Assembly (NCBI RefSeq): GCF_963082655.1
Contig: NC_081556.1
Span: forward strand, 66,207,727 to 66,271,726
Origin: Stomoxys calcitrans
Lineage: Eukaryota > Arthropoda > Insecta > Diptera > Muscidae
Length of the DNA stretch: 64,000 bases
Direction of reading: 5' to 3'
Shown in pieces: positions 42,064 to 51,011 of the stretch; the stretch's first letter is position 1, and each line of letters opens with the position of its first letter. A program made the position numbers and the translations under genes. Below the pieces are notes generated by a model. That model saw only the letters and a list, made by a program, of their open reading frames with translations, was not told where the DNA came from and searched no databases.

Positions 42064-43028
42064 CCCAGCAAAAAGTCATATTACCGGGTAAGTCAGTGGG
42101 TAACCCGGAACAAGACACTGTAACCATTTACTAGTAGATATATTCTCAATAATACTTTCACATGGATATGACCTTCAAAGATGGCAGATGACAAATAATG
42201 AATTCTTCGTACAAATACTAAAGTGCTAAAAATAATGGCATACCTCTAAACAAACAGAAGTACGGAAAATGATAGCTTCGATTTAATTTTACTAATTGCT
42301 TTAAAATAATGGCATACCCGCAAACATACTAAATGTTGCAAAAACTTTAATCGGACTGCACTCATTGATAAAAGATAAGTATCCCCTGTTCTTCAATGGA
42401 TTTTTCATGGGAAATTTAGTAGAAGTAGTAAGGGTCCAAAAGGTTTACCCTTCAATGTAGGCGATATGGTACATAAATGAAAAGAACTTCAGATTGGATC
42501 ACGAATACGGAAAGCAAGCCCGGGAAGGGCCCAAGAGTGTCTTAAGAATTTTGAGCCCCTTTAATCTATATATATTTCATATTGGCCCAATATTATTAAA
42601 GACTATCTAGAAGAGGAAAGTTACCTTGGTACTAAAAACCTAATTTTTTGGGAAAGGGCATATTAAGGGCCATCTGGGCCGCTTTATCTATGAGTTTGAT
42701 AGAATAGTAGTGAAAATTAATATCAATACTGTAAAAAGTGTAGATAGTATAGACAGCTTAATAAATTAGTAATTTTAAATAAAAAAAATCCCAAATTCAT
42801 ATAAAGAATGAAAAAGAATATTGATTTCTAGAGAATTTTCTAATTACATTTAGATTCGTTTTCAAATTTTCTTTTGGATTATTGCTTAATTTTTGTGTAT
42901 TCTTTAACTTCTTATTACCAATGAGTAATTATTTGACTCATTACCAATTATTATTCCCACGAGTAAAAAGAATTTGCTTATTGGTATGCCAGTGTGTAAT
43001 GACATGTGCTTACCTAGTTTTTGCTGGG
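42064..43028. mobile_element. TIR element T2 (CCCAGCAAAAA ends)
   Basis: Begins CCCAGCAAAAAGTCATATTA and ends CCTAGTTTTTGCTGGG; TA lies on both sides (42062-42063 and 43029-43030). 965 bases, AT-rich, no transposase frame. The left end continues GGGTAAGTCAGTGGGTAACCC, itself a small inverted repeat. It shares only its ends with T1 as far as I can see; the interior includes a 42350-42420 block like 9760-9850. Confidence 0.65.
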
Positions 43029-43179
43029 TAAATATATTCATGGTGGTGTGTATCCAAAATTCGGTTAGGAATTGCTTATGAAGTAAAAGTGGATCTTTTT
43101 CTAAAAAGTGATTTTTTAAGAGCTATAGGAATTTTATTCAAAAAATAAAAACACATTAAAAAATGAATCGATAGTACGG
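43029..43179. repeat. S-family scrap
   Basis: ATGGTGGTGTGTATCCAAAATTCGG is the inverse-type S terminus (compare 15771). The rest to 43179 is AT-rich. Confidence 0.4.
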
Positions 43180-43370
43180 TCCCAATAATTTAATGCTTGA
43201 AGAGTGTTTTATACAAATGTTTACTGTGACTGCACCTCAAATGGTCCATCCGCTTACTCAAATGTTGACATACTCTTTCCTACATTTCGGCCGGTATCTT
43301 ACGAATAAATGCTTCAACGTTGTCTTCCAATGGGTCAATTGAAGCAGGCTTGTGTAAGACAGTAGTAGTG
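43180..43370 (-). pseudogene. Tc1/mariner-superfamily transposase C-terminus remnant
   Basis: On the minus strand one frame reads VLHKPASIDPLEDNVEAFIR, KIPAEM, a stop, ERVCQHLSKRMDHLRCSHSK and HLYKTLFKH before TAA. The order KP.(S/T)I..L..N(V/I)...I..IP.EM..RV, then R..(H/A)...RG.HL, is that of the transposase tail of many insect Tc1/mariner-type elements. The family is inferred from wording only. A stop interrupts it. Confidence 0.55.
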
Positions 43371-43867
43371 TGGGGTATAAAAATATTAAAAATTTGCACC
43401 CGTTGTTTGAATAAGCTCTGTTTTCGAGCAGATTGATAGTCTGTACTGTAATTTGTATGTATCTTAAAATTGTTTAGTATTATAAACTAAATTCAATCTG
43501 GACCAAATGATCCATTTGCAACAGCCAACGATCCACATCCAAAAGAACTATCTATGAAAAATTTCTTCCAGAAAACCTCATCCGTTCGAAAGCTATCGTG
43601 ATTTCAACGTTAAAAAATTCACCTTTAATGGAACTAAACTTAAATCGGGAGATCGGTATATGTATTTGACAGCTATATCCAAATATAAACCGATCTGAAC
43701 CATATTGAACACGAATATCGACGAGCCTAACACAGAACACTGTGTCAAATTTCAGAAAAATCGAGCAATAAACGTGTTTTTATTGTCACAAGAAATTAAA
43801 TCGGGAGATCGGTATATATGGCAGCTATATCCAAATTTGGACCGATCTAGCTCCTTCTACCATAGCA
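43371..43867. repeat. S-family repeat (right part), spacer (left part)
   Basis: From about 43490: CAATCTGGACCAAATGATCC, GGAGATCGGTATATGTATTTG, ACAGCTATATCCAAATATAAACC and GGTATATATGGCAGCTATATCC. Two blocks of S about 175 bases apart. The left 100 bases have no recognised content. Confidence 0.6.
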
Positions 43868-44025
43868 TATATAATGCTACCATTGTATATTCCTTGACAG
43901 CGAGAGAACCCTCTACGTAGTCGACTATGTCGTGATGGAGTGTTTCAGCGGACTTGCCCTTACTACAATAAAAGCATGCTGTTGCCGTGACAGAAGATCT
44001 CCAGAGATCTTTACCCTAAATAAAA
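43868..44025 (-). mobile_element. LOA-like RT scrap, copy J
   Basis: ATTCCTTGACAGCGAGAGAACC, ACTATGTCGTGATGGAGTGTTTC and AAGCATGCTGTTGCCGTGAC match 2760-2890 of copy A (QQHAY.KGKSTETALH..V.YIEGSL block on the minus strand). Order relative to copy G next to it is wrong for one element, so it is a separate piece. Confidence 0.65.
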
Positions 44026-44267
44026 ACTGTTGCTGGAACAATTTTGCAATTTGAATTTATGATAAGTTCAAAAATCCAATTAAAGTAGTTATTAGCTCCA
44101 TAAACCAATCATTTGAAAGTTGTTCTTTATTTAACAATCATTTCTAATAATTTAACAAAAATAAATAATTGATATTTTTAAAGTGAAAAAAAAACTTGTT
44201 TGACCATTAAATCGGTATTGACTTGACCGACTTGTTGACTTATAAAAATCTTATCCAACAAGGAGTC
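44026..44267. other. AT-rich spacer
   Basis: No frame, no repeat recognised. Confidence 0.4.
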
Positions 44268-45078
44268 ATTAGGTAAGGTTTAAGCGGCAGTCTGCCACAG
44301 GAACAGAAGAAAGAAAATGCCTTCTAGTTCCTACCGTTGAACCATCCAGATCGCTATAAAAAGCCCAATAACTTGCGAATGTTCACATCAGCCAAATCAG
44401 AGAGGTTCTCAAAGAAATGAGAACCTAAAGTGGAACTCCTTCCGACTGCAAGTGCGGGACACTCACACAAAGGCTGTTCTATAGTCTCTTCTTCTTCGAT
44501 GTTCTCACAGCTTCTGCAAAAGTCGTTGCAGACAACCTTCAGTCTGTCAACATGTTTTCCGATTAGACAGTGACCTGTCATAACGGACACAATGGTTGAA
44601 ACGTGTGTTCTAGCCAATGACAGTAAAGCGGTAGACCTCTTCAAGTCTAGATTAGGCCACATAGTTTTGGGATGCTCACAGCCCCCTCGTTGTGACCATC
44701 TATCATTCGTTGATCTTCGGCCTGGTGCTGAAAACTTAGCTTACATGTCGCTAGAGGCATACCCACAGACTCCAGTATCTCTGGAATATGTAGCGTAGTT
44801 CCTTTACAATTCCCTGGGATATCTCTGTGGTCCGGCACACAGAGCGGGTGAATTGTGAACAGTCCAACCATCTCGCTGAGAGATTTGCGACAGTCGAGGG
44901 CGGTTTTTGTGTTCAGAAATACGTTCTCCAGGGTTGTCGTTATGACATATCTTCCAACTCTTCCTTAATTGCAAGGATCTCGGCATAATACACACTGTAG
45001 TGGTCGGGAAACCATTTCGATGGACAGTTCTAGTTCTTTGGAGTACACACCAAAGCCCACCTGGTGGGCTTTCCCCTC
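44268..45078 (-). mobile_element. LOA-like LINE, copy G (RNase H and 3' end)
   Basis: 3' UTR at 44268-44340, then on the minus strand the C-terminal tail 44662-44354 (RTHVSTIVSVMTGHCLIGKH, SCENIEEEETIEQPLCECPA) and RNase H wording to 45078 (DHRDIPGNCKGTTLHI; ALCAGPQRYPREL in another frame). Truncated at 45078, where a tandem duplication begins. Frames are shifted at least twice. Confidence 0.8.
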
Positions 45079-45384
45079 GGTGAGAAGGGGAAAATGCTTG
45101 TTTTTCTTTAACGAAAAACCAAAGTGCAAAAAAGGTAACAAAAATATTAAACTAGGTTTAAGCTCGATTCCTAATGACAGGGTCATCGTTTTGTCGACAG
45201 AAATATTTTCGGAAACATATCGAGTTTAACTTGAGAGAAGGTGAGCAGGGGAAAATGCTTGTTTTTCTTTAACGAAAAACCAAAGTGCAAAAAAGGTAAC
45301 AAAAATATTAAACTAGGTTTAAGCTCGATTCCTAATGACAGGATCATCGTTTTGTCGACAGAAATATTTTCGGAAACATATCGA
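45079..45384. repeat. Near-perfect tandem duplication, period 161
   Basis: 45079-45223 and 45240-45384 agree over about 145 bases with only a couple of differences (for example GACAGGGTCATCG against GACAGGATCATCG), separated by 16 bases. The unit contains GAAAATGCTTGTTTTTCTTT and CCTAATGACAGG. No coding role is apparent. Its freshness contrasts with the decay around it. Confidence 0.85.
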
Positions 45385-45645
45385 ATATTCGATTACTTTT
45401 AAACAGTTAAATTTCTCTCTTGTTCATCGCATTCACATGCCGAATATATATAAAAGCATGGCCGAATATTTTCACACAACCACATGAATGCAAACGATAT
45501 TGAAATAATCGTGTATGTATTCGCACCAAAGGTATTGAAATTGGCGAAACAAAAAAAAAAATTAATTATGCCCGTACAGAAATTGTTAAAAAATACACAT
45601 ACGTACTAAGGAATAGTTTGGGAGGTGAGGTATCTAATACTAAGG
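45385..45645. other. Gene-free spacer
   Basis: AT-rich; includes CCGAATATATATAAAAGCATGG, a TATA-like word, with nothing to suggest a real promoter, and an A-run at 45551. Confidence 0.35.
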
Positions 45646-46146
45646 TATTAGAAGGCATGCATATCAGTGACAACCTCTTCTGGCGCCACGTTGTCCGTTG
45701 GAGAATTTCCCAGGAAATGTGTATCAACGAGTAGTTCTAGTGTTTCCTCACTAGACATTGTCCATATATTCTCTGACTTCTGGATATACCCCACCGTAAT
45801 AGGTCTCGAGGACAGAATCTTCCTTAGTCTAGAGGCCTCAGATGCATCCTCCACGGAGCTGCACAATTCTTCCCAGGATTTGTTCTGAGCCTTTCTAAGC
45901 TCGCCCTTATATTTTCTTAGCACAGCCGTATAGATGTCCCAATTGTGTGGTGCTCTTGTGGCTTTTGCCCTGATGAAAAGTTTTCTGCAATCCTTCCTTA
46001 GACCAACCAGCTCTGGAGTCCACCATTGCGGTCGCTGTTTGCCCTTGGCTTAGCTTTAGGGCATGCTGACACAAGGTAGTCATTCAGGGCCTCCGTGACC
46101 CCCTTGACCACTATGTCTATATCCTCGGTAGTTTCCACTTCCTTTT

Positions 46147-46482
46147 CTAGTCTGGAAGGAATAGTGGTGCAGCTTCAACCAGCGACTTCAGGTTTAAAGG
46201 GGGCATCGCTGAACCGTGTGCTACTACTAAATCTTCAGTGCTTAGCGACGGAAGAAGAAAAACATTTAGACTACTTTTTGCACGAATACAGGCTCTGTGT
46301 CTCCCATTCCCCGTACCATTGAGAAGTTTAAATCTCGGAATTCTTTGTCCACGAACCATTCCTCCACATACCCAAGGTTGCAGGATAGGAACCACGTAAA
46401 ATACCTCTGCCATCAGGAGGACCTTTAGTGCCGCCAAAGCGGCCATACAATGGTAGAGAGTTATCTGTAGAAACCGGACCAT
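46147..46482 (-). pseudogene. LOA endonuclease N-terminal part, second subfamily
   Basis: IPRFKLLNGTGNGRHRACIR, AKSSLNVFLLPSLSTEDLVV lines up with INYQLFYANTGTRPRTC and NYVFSPELSTSDAT of the other LOA copies, but with many changes, so this copy seems to belong to another subfamily. The later endonuclease blocks are missing before the linker. Confidence 0.6.
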
Positions 46483-46580
46483 AGTCAGGATTCAGAACTT
46501 CCAAGATTCGTTAGAACTTGTCATGATGAGCTTTCGTACGCATCCAGGGGCAGGTGAGAAAGCTGTAGAACCACACTTCA

Positions 46581-47180
46581 TCAGGATACTGGACACTTGC
46601 GGTGGGACCATTCCTCCTTAGATGATTCACTAGCTGCTGCTGTCGAAGTATTTTTTAGGTTTCGTCTTTCCCCGCTGTCGCACACCTTGAGCCCAGTCCA
46701 TCCTGATGAGCCAACCACACAGGGCTTGTCAGGTCCCGTTTTGATGCCATCCCCTCCTGTCACGATTGTGGCAGGGAGGTTTTCTGTTTTCTGTTTGTAA
46801 AGAAGGGCGGTGATTGTCTCGTCGTCAGCCCTTTGTTCGTTGGGCGATATTGAGTCATCTGCCACTGCACGGCTTGATGTCTGAATATGAGGATTTCTGC
46901 CAATCTTAGTCGTCTCAATCTTGAAAAATACAGCCTTGATCCCGCAGTGCGCCATGTCTTTAGCCTTAGCCGAACTCGTCATGTAGACTTGATCAAAGCC
47001 AACCACAAGGAGAGTTCCTTTCTCCTTCCCCTCCCGTCGAAGACCTCCCACTTCTCTGGGACCAAACCTTGGTTTTGCTTGCCCAAGAATCCCAACATTC
47101 CGTTCCGTCGTAAATTTACTTCCCCGTCGCTTGATGAAGACCGTCTCCTTTGAGACCTGGGAGATGTCCATCTTTCTCAT
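46581..47180 (-). pseudogene. LOA ORF1 C-terminal part, copy H
   Basis: An open frame of 199 codons: MRKMDISQVSKETVFIKRRG, NVGILGQAKPRFGPREVGGL, GTLLVVGFDQVYMTSSAKAK, and one repeat unit (RNPHIQTSSRAVADDSISPN, EQRADDETITALLYKQ). This is the uninterrupted version of the site that carries T1 in copy C (between GSKFTTER and NVGILGQ). Only one C-terminal unit is present, against five or six in copy C. Confidence 0.8.
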
Positions 47181-47217
47181 CAGGTCAAGCTTAGCGCCCT
47201 CCTAGGGAGCGTTGATA

Positions 47218-49010
47218 CATCTGACTAGCTGTCAGAAAGCTTATTTATAACTTACTTACTAAAAGATGCATTACGGCAGGCTTGGGATCTGTGGATCTAA
47301 AAAGATGGATTAGCAAAAGAACACTTCAAAGAGATGTACTGTCTCCGGTACTTTGGAATATAGCTATTAACAATATTTTATTGTCCCTGGCAGAAAATGT
47401 GTAAAAATGATCGCGATGATGACGTGGCAATTGCGGTTAGGGGAGAGTTTCCCAGCACTCTAAGAGATATATTTCAGGTAGCTTTACGTGGAACAGCGAT
47501 TTGGGCTACCGAAAGGGGTCTAGGTATTAATCCGTGCAAGACAGAAGTACTTATTTTCAGCAGGAGATACAAATTGCCTACAGTGGCACCCGTCTCCTTG
47601 GGAGGAGAGAATGTTCCAGAAAGCTCAAAATACCTGGGTATTTTGCTGGACAGAAAATTGAATTTCAAATCCAACATTTTGGAAAGGACAAGAAATGCAA
47701 CTCCTGCCCTATACACCTGCAAGAGAGAAATTGGCAAAAGCTGGGTTTTAGACCTACATGCTACATGATGTTGTGGTCTGGTGGAAGGCGCTTCAAAGGT
47801 CCACCTGCTGCTCAATACTTATCCGGATCCAAATAATGGCTTGTTTGTGCATCACAGCCGCTTTGAGGACGACATCATCTGTTGCCCTTATATTAATCGT
47901 TCATCTAGTGCCTCTTGACATTGTGACGAGACAAATTGTTGTGACCACTGCTGTGAGGCTAAGGGAGCTTTCATGTTGCGGCTATGGACACTGTGTTATT
48001 CTTGATACAATTTCCGATGTTCCAGGAAGTGATTAAAAGTACTGTACTGTACCGCTTTTTGATAAAAAGTACTGTACCACAATTCCCGATAGAACCGATT
48101 GGAACTATGATATCCTTGGCAATAGAAATTATATAGACTTCTATACGGATGGTTTCAAACTAAAGGACCACGTGGCCTTTGGGGTGTACTCTAAAGATCT
48201 TGAACTGGTCCTATCGAAAAGATTACTCGACCACTGCAGTGTGTATCAAGCGGAGATACCTGCAATTAAGGAAGTGGTGGAATGGCTAAGATATAATATC
48301 ATAACGACGATTGGCATACATATCTTCTCAGACCGCCAGGCAACCATTTAAGCCCTGGAGGGGCTGTCTCAGATCTCCTAACGAGATGGCTGAACAGCTC
48401 AAAATTCACTTGTTTTGGGTGCCGGACCACAGAGATATCCCTAAGAATTGTAAAGCGGACGAGCTTGCGAGACTAGGTATTACCTTACACATTCAAGGGA
48501 AACTGGAATCTGTGGGTAGGCCTCTAGCGACATGTACGCTAAGTTTTCAGGACCAGACCCGAAGGACAACGAATGATAGATGGTTACAAAGAGGAGGTTG
48601 TGAGCATTCCAAAACTATGTGGCCTAATCTAGACTTGAAGAGGTCTACCGCTTTGCTGTCACTGGCTAGAACAGACGTCTCAGTCATTGTGTCCGTCATG
48701 ATGGTTGCAAGCAACGACTTTTGCAAAAGCTGTGAGGACATCGAAGAAGAACAGACTATAGAACACATTCTGTGTGTGTGTCCCGCACTGGCAGTCTGAA
48801 GGAGTTCCACTTTATGTACTAATTTCTTTGAGGACCTGTCAGATTTTTCGGATGTGAACATTCGCAAGTTGTTGGGTTTTTTTTAAAGCGATCTGTATGG
48901 TTCAGCGGTAGGAACTAAAAGGTATCTTCCTTTTTCTGTTTCTGTGATATCACAAAGAACGAAAATGTCTAAGTGAGTCTGATGGTAGACTGCGACCTAA
49001 ACCTAAACCC
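47218..49010 (+). mobile_element. LOA-like LINE, copy I (3' half)
   Basis: Plus strand from the middle of RT (KDALRQAWDL wording) through the thumb (ERGLGINPCKTEVLIFSRRY, DRKLNFKSNILERTRNATPA), RNase H (DFYTDGFKLKD at about 48135, HCSVYQAEIPAIKEVVEWLR at 48230), the tail (48600-48890) and a 3' UTR that ends GACTGCGACCTAAACC near 49010. Broken by several frameshifts. See copy H for the joint interpretation. Confidence 0.8.
48050..48890 (+). pseudogene. LOA RNase H and tail, copy I
   Basis: Frames give DFYTDGFKLKDHVAFGVYSK (RNase H first Asp), YQAEIPAIKEVVEWL (Glu), IFSDRQATI-like SDRQAT (second Asp), then VPDHRDIPKNCKADELARLG (third Asp in ADELA) and the zinc-like tail C.SCEDIEEEQTIEHILCVCPA. 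All RNase H acidic positions are visible, in two frames. This is the best RNase H copy of the family in the window. Confidence 0.8.
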
Positions 49011-49134
49011 GACCCCACATGTATTCCAAGGAAATTTCATCTAGAATCGATTAAAAAAAATTCAAAGCGATCCGACCAATAGTTTAGTTTCTATTGTACT
49101 AAAATTTCAAGAAATCGTTAATAGTACATTTTGA

Positions 49135-50089
49135 CTTGTTTTCTGGAACAAGTAGGAATCTTTAACATATTCCTCTCGCTCATCACCGAAGACATGTCGT
49201 ACTTCATATGACGCGAATCAAATCGGAAAGGCAGGGAAGAGGACGCTGCATGGAATTCGCAAATCCAACTAACACAAAGCAATGGAAACCAATCACGTTG
49301 ATGCTTTTTTGGCTATTATTTTATATGATGGACTGACAAAATCGAATAGTGAACCTCTTGAAGAGGTGTGGGGCCTCTTGAAGAGGTGTGGACGCTGTCC
49401 AATATATAAAACTGCGTTATCATTAGATCTTATGAAGTGCATAAAACAATGCCTTCGTTTCGACAACGCGACAGCAGCGACTAATCAACAGTAAAACTGC
49501 GGCTATTGGTGATATTTGGCAAATGTTGCTGTCTAACTTGGCAACAGCTTACACTCCGCAAGTTGCAGTGACGGTTGATGAGCAGTTATTTCCATACAGA
49601 GGCCCCACCCGCTTCACACAATACATTCCATCGAAGCGCGCCAAGTACGGCATAAAGATATGGTGGTTGTGCGACTCAAAATCATTTTATCCTGTCAAAG
49701 GAATGATTTACTCTGATAAATTGACTGACCAGGAACGAGAGGTGAATCAAGGGCAGAAAGTTGTACTTTCGGAGAGACATTTGAATACAGGTCGCACAAT
49801 TTATGCCGAAAATTTTTCACAACTTTGGATTTGGCGCGTACTTTGATCAGGAAGAAAAACGCATATATTGTTACTGTGCGCTCGAATAAGACATGTGTGC
49901 CTCGGAAAACATGGAAACTGAAAAGAAAAGGCCGTTTGCTATTTTGGATTACAACGCCAACTAATCTGGCGTTGATACAATAGACCAGATGCTTGGCACA
50001 TATACATGCAAGCGCTCAACAAACCGCTGGCCACTGGCTATGTTTTATACGAAGGTTGCCTTTTATACTTCGGGATTGACATTTTTGAG
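49135..50089 (+). pseudogene. piggyBac-type transposase relic
   Basis: Frames in order: NIFLSLITEDMSYFI (49160), AFLAIILYDGLTKSNSEPLE (49300), CIKQCLRFDNATA (49440), YTPQVAVTVDEQLFPYRGPT and RFTQYIPSKRAKYGIKIWWL (49550-49670, with the conserved Asp of VDEQL), EVNQGQKVVLSERHLN and TIYAENFSQLWIW (49740-49840), then RPFAILDYNAN.SGVDTIDQML and KRSTNRWPLAMF (49930-50045). The DEQL...PF(R/Y)G and D.MDQM blocks identify the DDE_Tnp_1_7/piggyBac family. At least four frame breaks and internal loss before DYNAN. A copy of TTGAAGAGGTGTGG is duplicated at 49358-49389. No TTAA ends were confirmed. Confidence 0.85.
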
Positions 50090-50727
50090 GTTATATTTTT
50101 GGCCATAAAGCCCCATCAAGGACCAGTGTTTATCGATGGTATGGTGAATTCAACCGAGGTCGTAATGGACGCCATGACCAGGACGAATTTCGTGAAGATC
50201 GTTTAAAATCAGTTGTTATTCCAGATTGTCATGTGACCTATCGTGAGATTAGTGGGACCAGGATACATTCAATATTGCATGAACATTTGACCGTCAACAA
50301 ATTTGTTCGAGTTGGATCCCACACAATTAGTCAATCGCTGAAAAAGGGTCGTGTCGATTGGTCGAAAGAAATGCTCCAAAAATACGAAACAACTTGATTG
50401 ATGAGTCATCTCAAAACATCGATTTGATGAGCCATCTGCCGTGTAGTCCTGGCTTGGCACCAAATAACTTCTTTTTATTCCCGTACGTAAAAAACTAAAT
50501 GACCGGTCAAGGTTTATCGGCACCTTAAGACGCAGTTGATGCGTTCAGATTGCATGCTTTGGAGATACCTCAATCAGAGTGCCAAAGTTGCTTCGACAAT
50601 TGGTTAATACGCATGCAAAAGTGTATAGATCTGAATGGGGAATATTCTGAAAAACAATAAAGCTATTTTCGATGATTAATATTTGTTTTTGTTCTCCAAT
50701 CCCGAAATATAAAAGGCAAGCCTCCTA
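50090..50727 (+). pseudogene. mariner transposase relic
   Basis: Reads VYRWYGEFNRGRNG, CHVTYREISGT, IHSILHEHLTVNKF (50230-50300), KGRVDWSKEMLQKYETT, then after a large internal deletion CLAPNNFFLFPYVK-like (50450-50490), QRFIGT, EIPQSECQSCFDNWLIRMQK and CIDLNGEYSEKQ. HVTYREI..S.GIS...IHSILHEHL and the (D/G)LAPN(D/N)FFLFP block are mariner signatures; the catalytic D34D Asp region has lost its first half and its last Asp is not in place. The 3' end ATTTGTTTTTGTTCTCCAAT and CCCGAAATAT..GCCTCCTA fits a mariner inverted end. Confidence 0.8.
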
Positions 50728-51011
50728 ATAAGGTGGACATTGCTGCATGTATTTCATACAACGAGAAGGAGCCAATAAAAAGAAGTGAGAGACGACGGTC
50801 ATTGATACTATAGGCGTGCAGTGGTGTTACTGCAAGTATCAGCAAAACAGACATACCTTAAACTGGTGGTATAAATAAGAGAAATATTTAACATTTATGG
50901 CAGGGCTCTGTGATACCACAAATATTATTTTATTACTAGTGGTGAAACAAATAGAACTGTTTGTACTTGTGCTTTAAAACGAAATAAAAAAAATACTTGG
51001 AAAATTTATAA
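50728..51011. other. Gene-free spacer
   Basis: No recognised repeat or coding frame. Confidence 0.4.

Larger units (their letters stand above)
45646..47217 (-). mobile_element. LOA-like LINE, copy H (inverted 5' half)
   Basis: On the minus strand: ORF1 C-terminal part (47180-46581), the endonuclease start (about 46500-46160) and the pre-RT linker (46130-45648, LRKYKGELRKAQNKSWEEL, PITVGYIQKSENIWTMSSEE). It ends at TDMHAF, just where the RT begins. It lies head to head with copy I at 47218, as expected for one LINE insertion with an inverted 5' portion. Confidence 0.8.

Noticed and set aside
45440..45460. TATATAAAAG as a promoter for a gene at 45.5 kb
   Set aside because: No coding sequence or initiator follows; TATA-like words are frequent in this AT-rich DNA.
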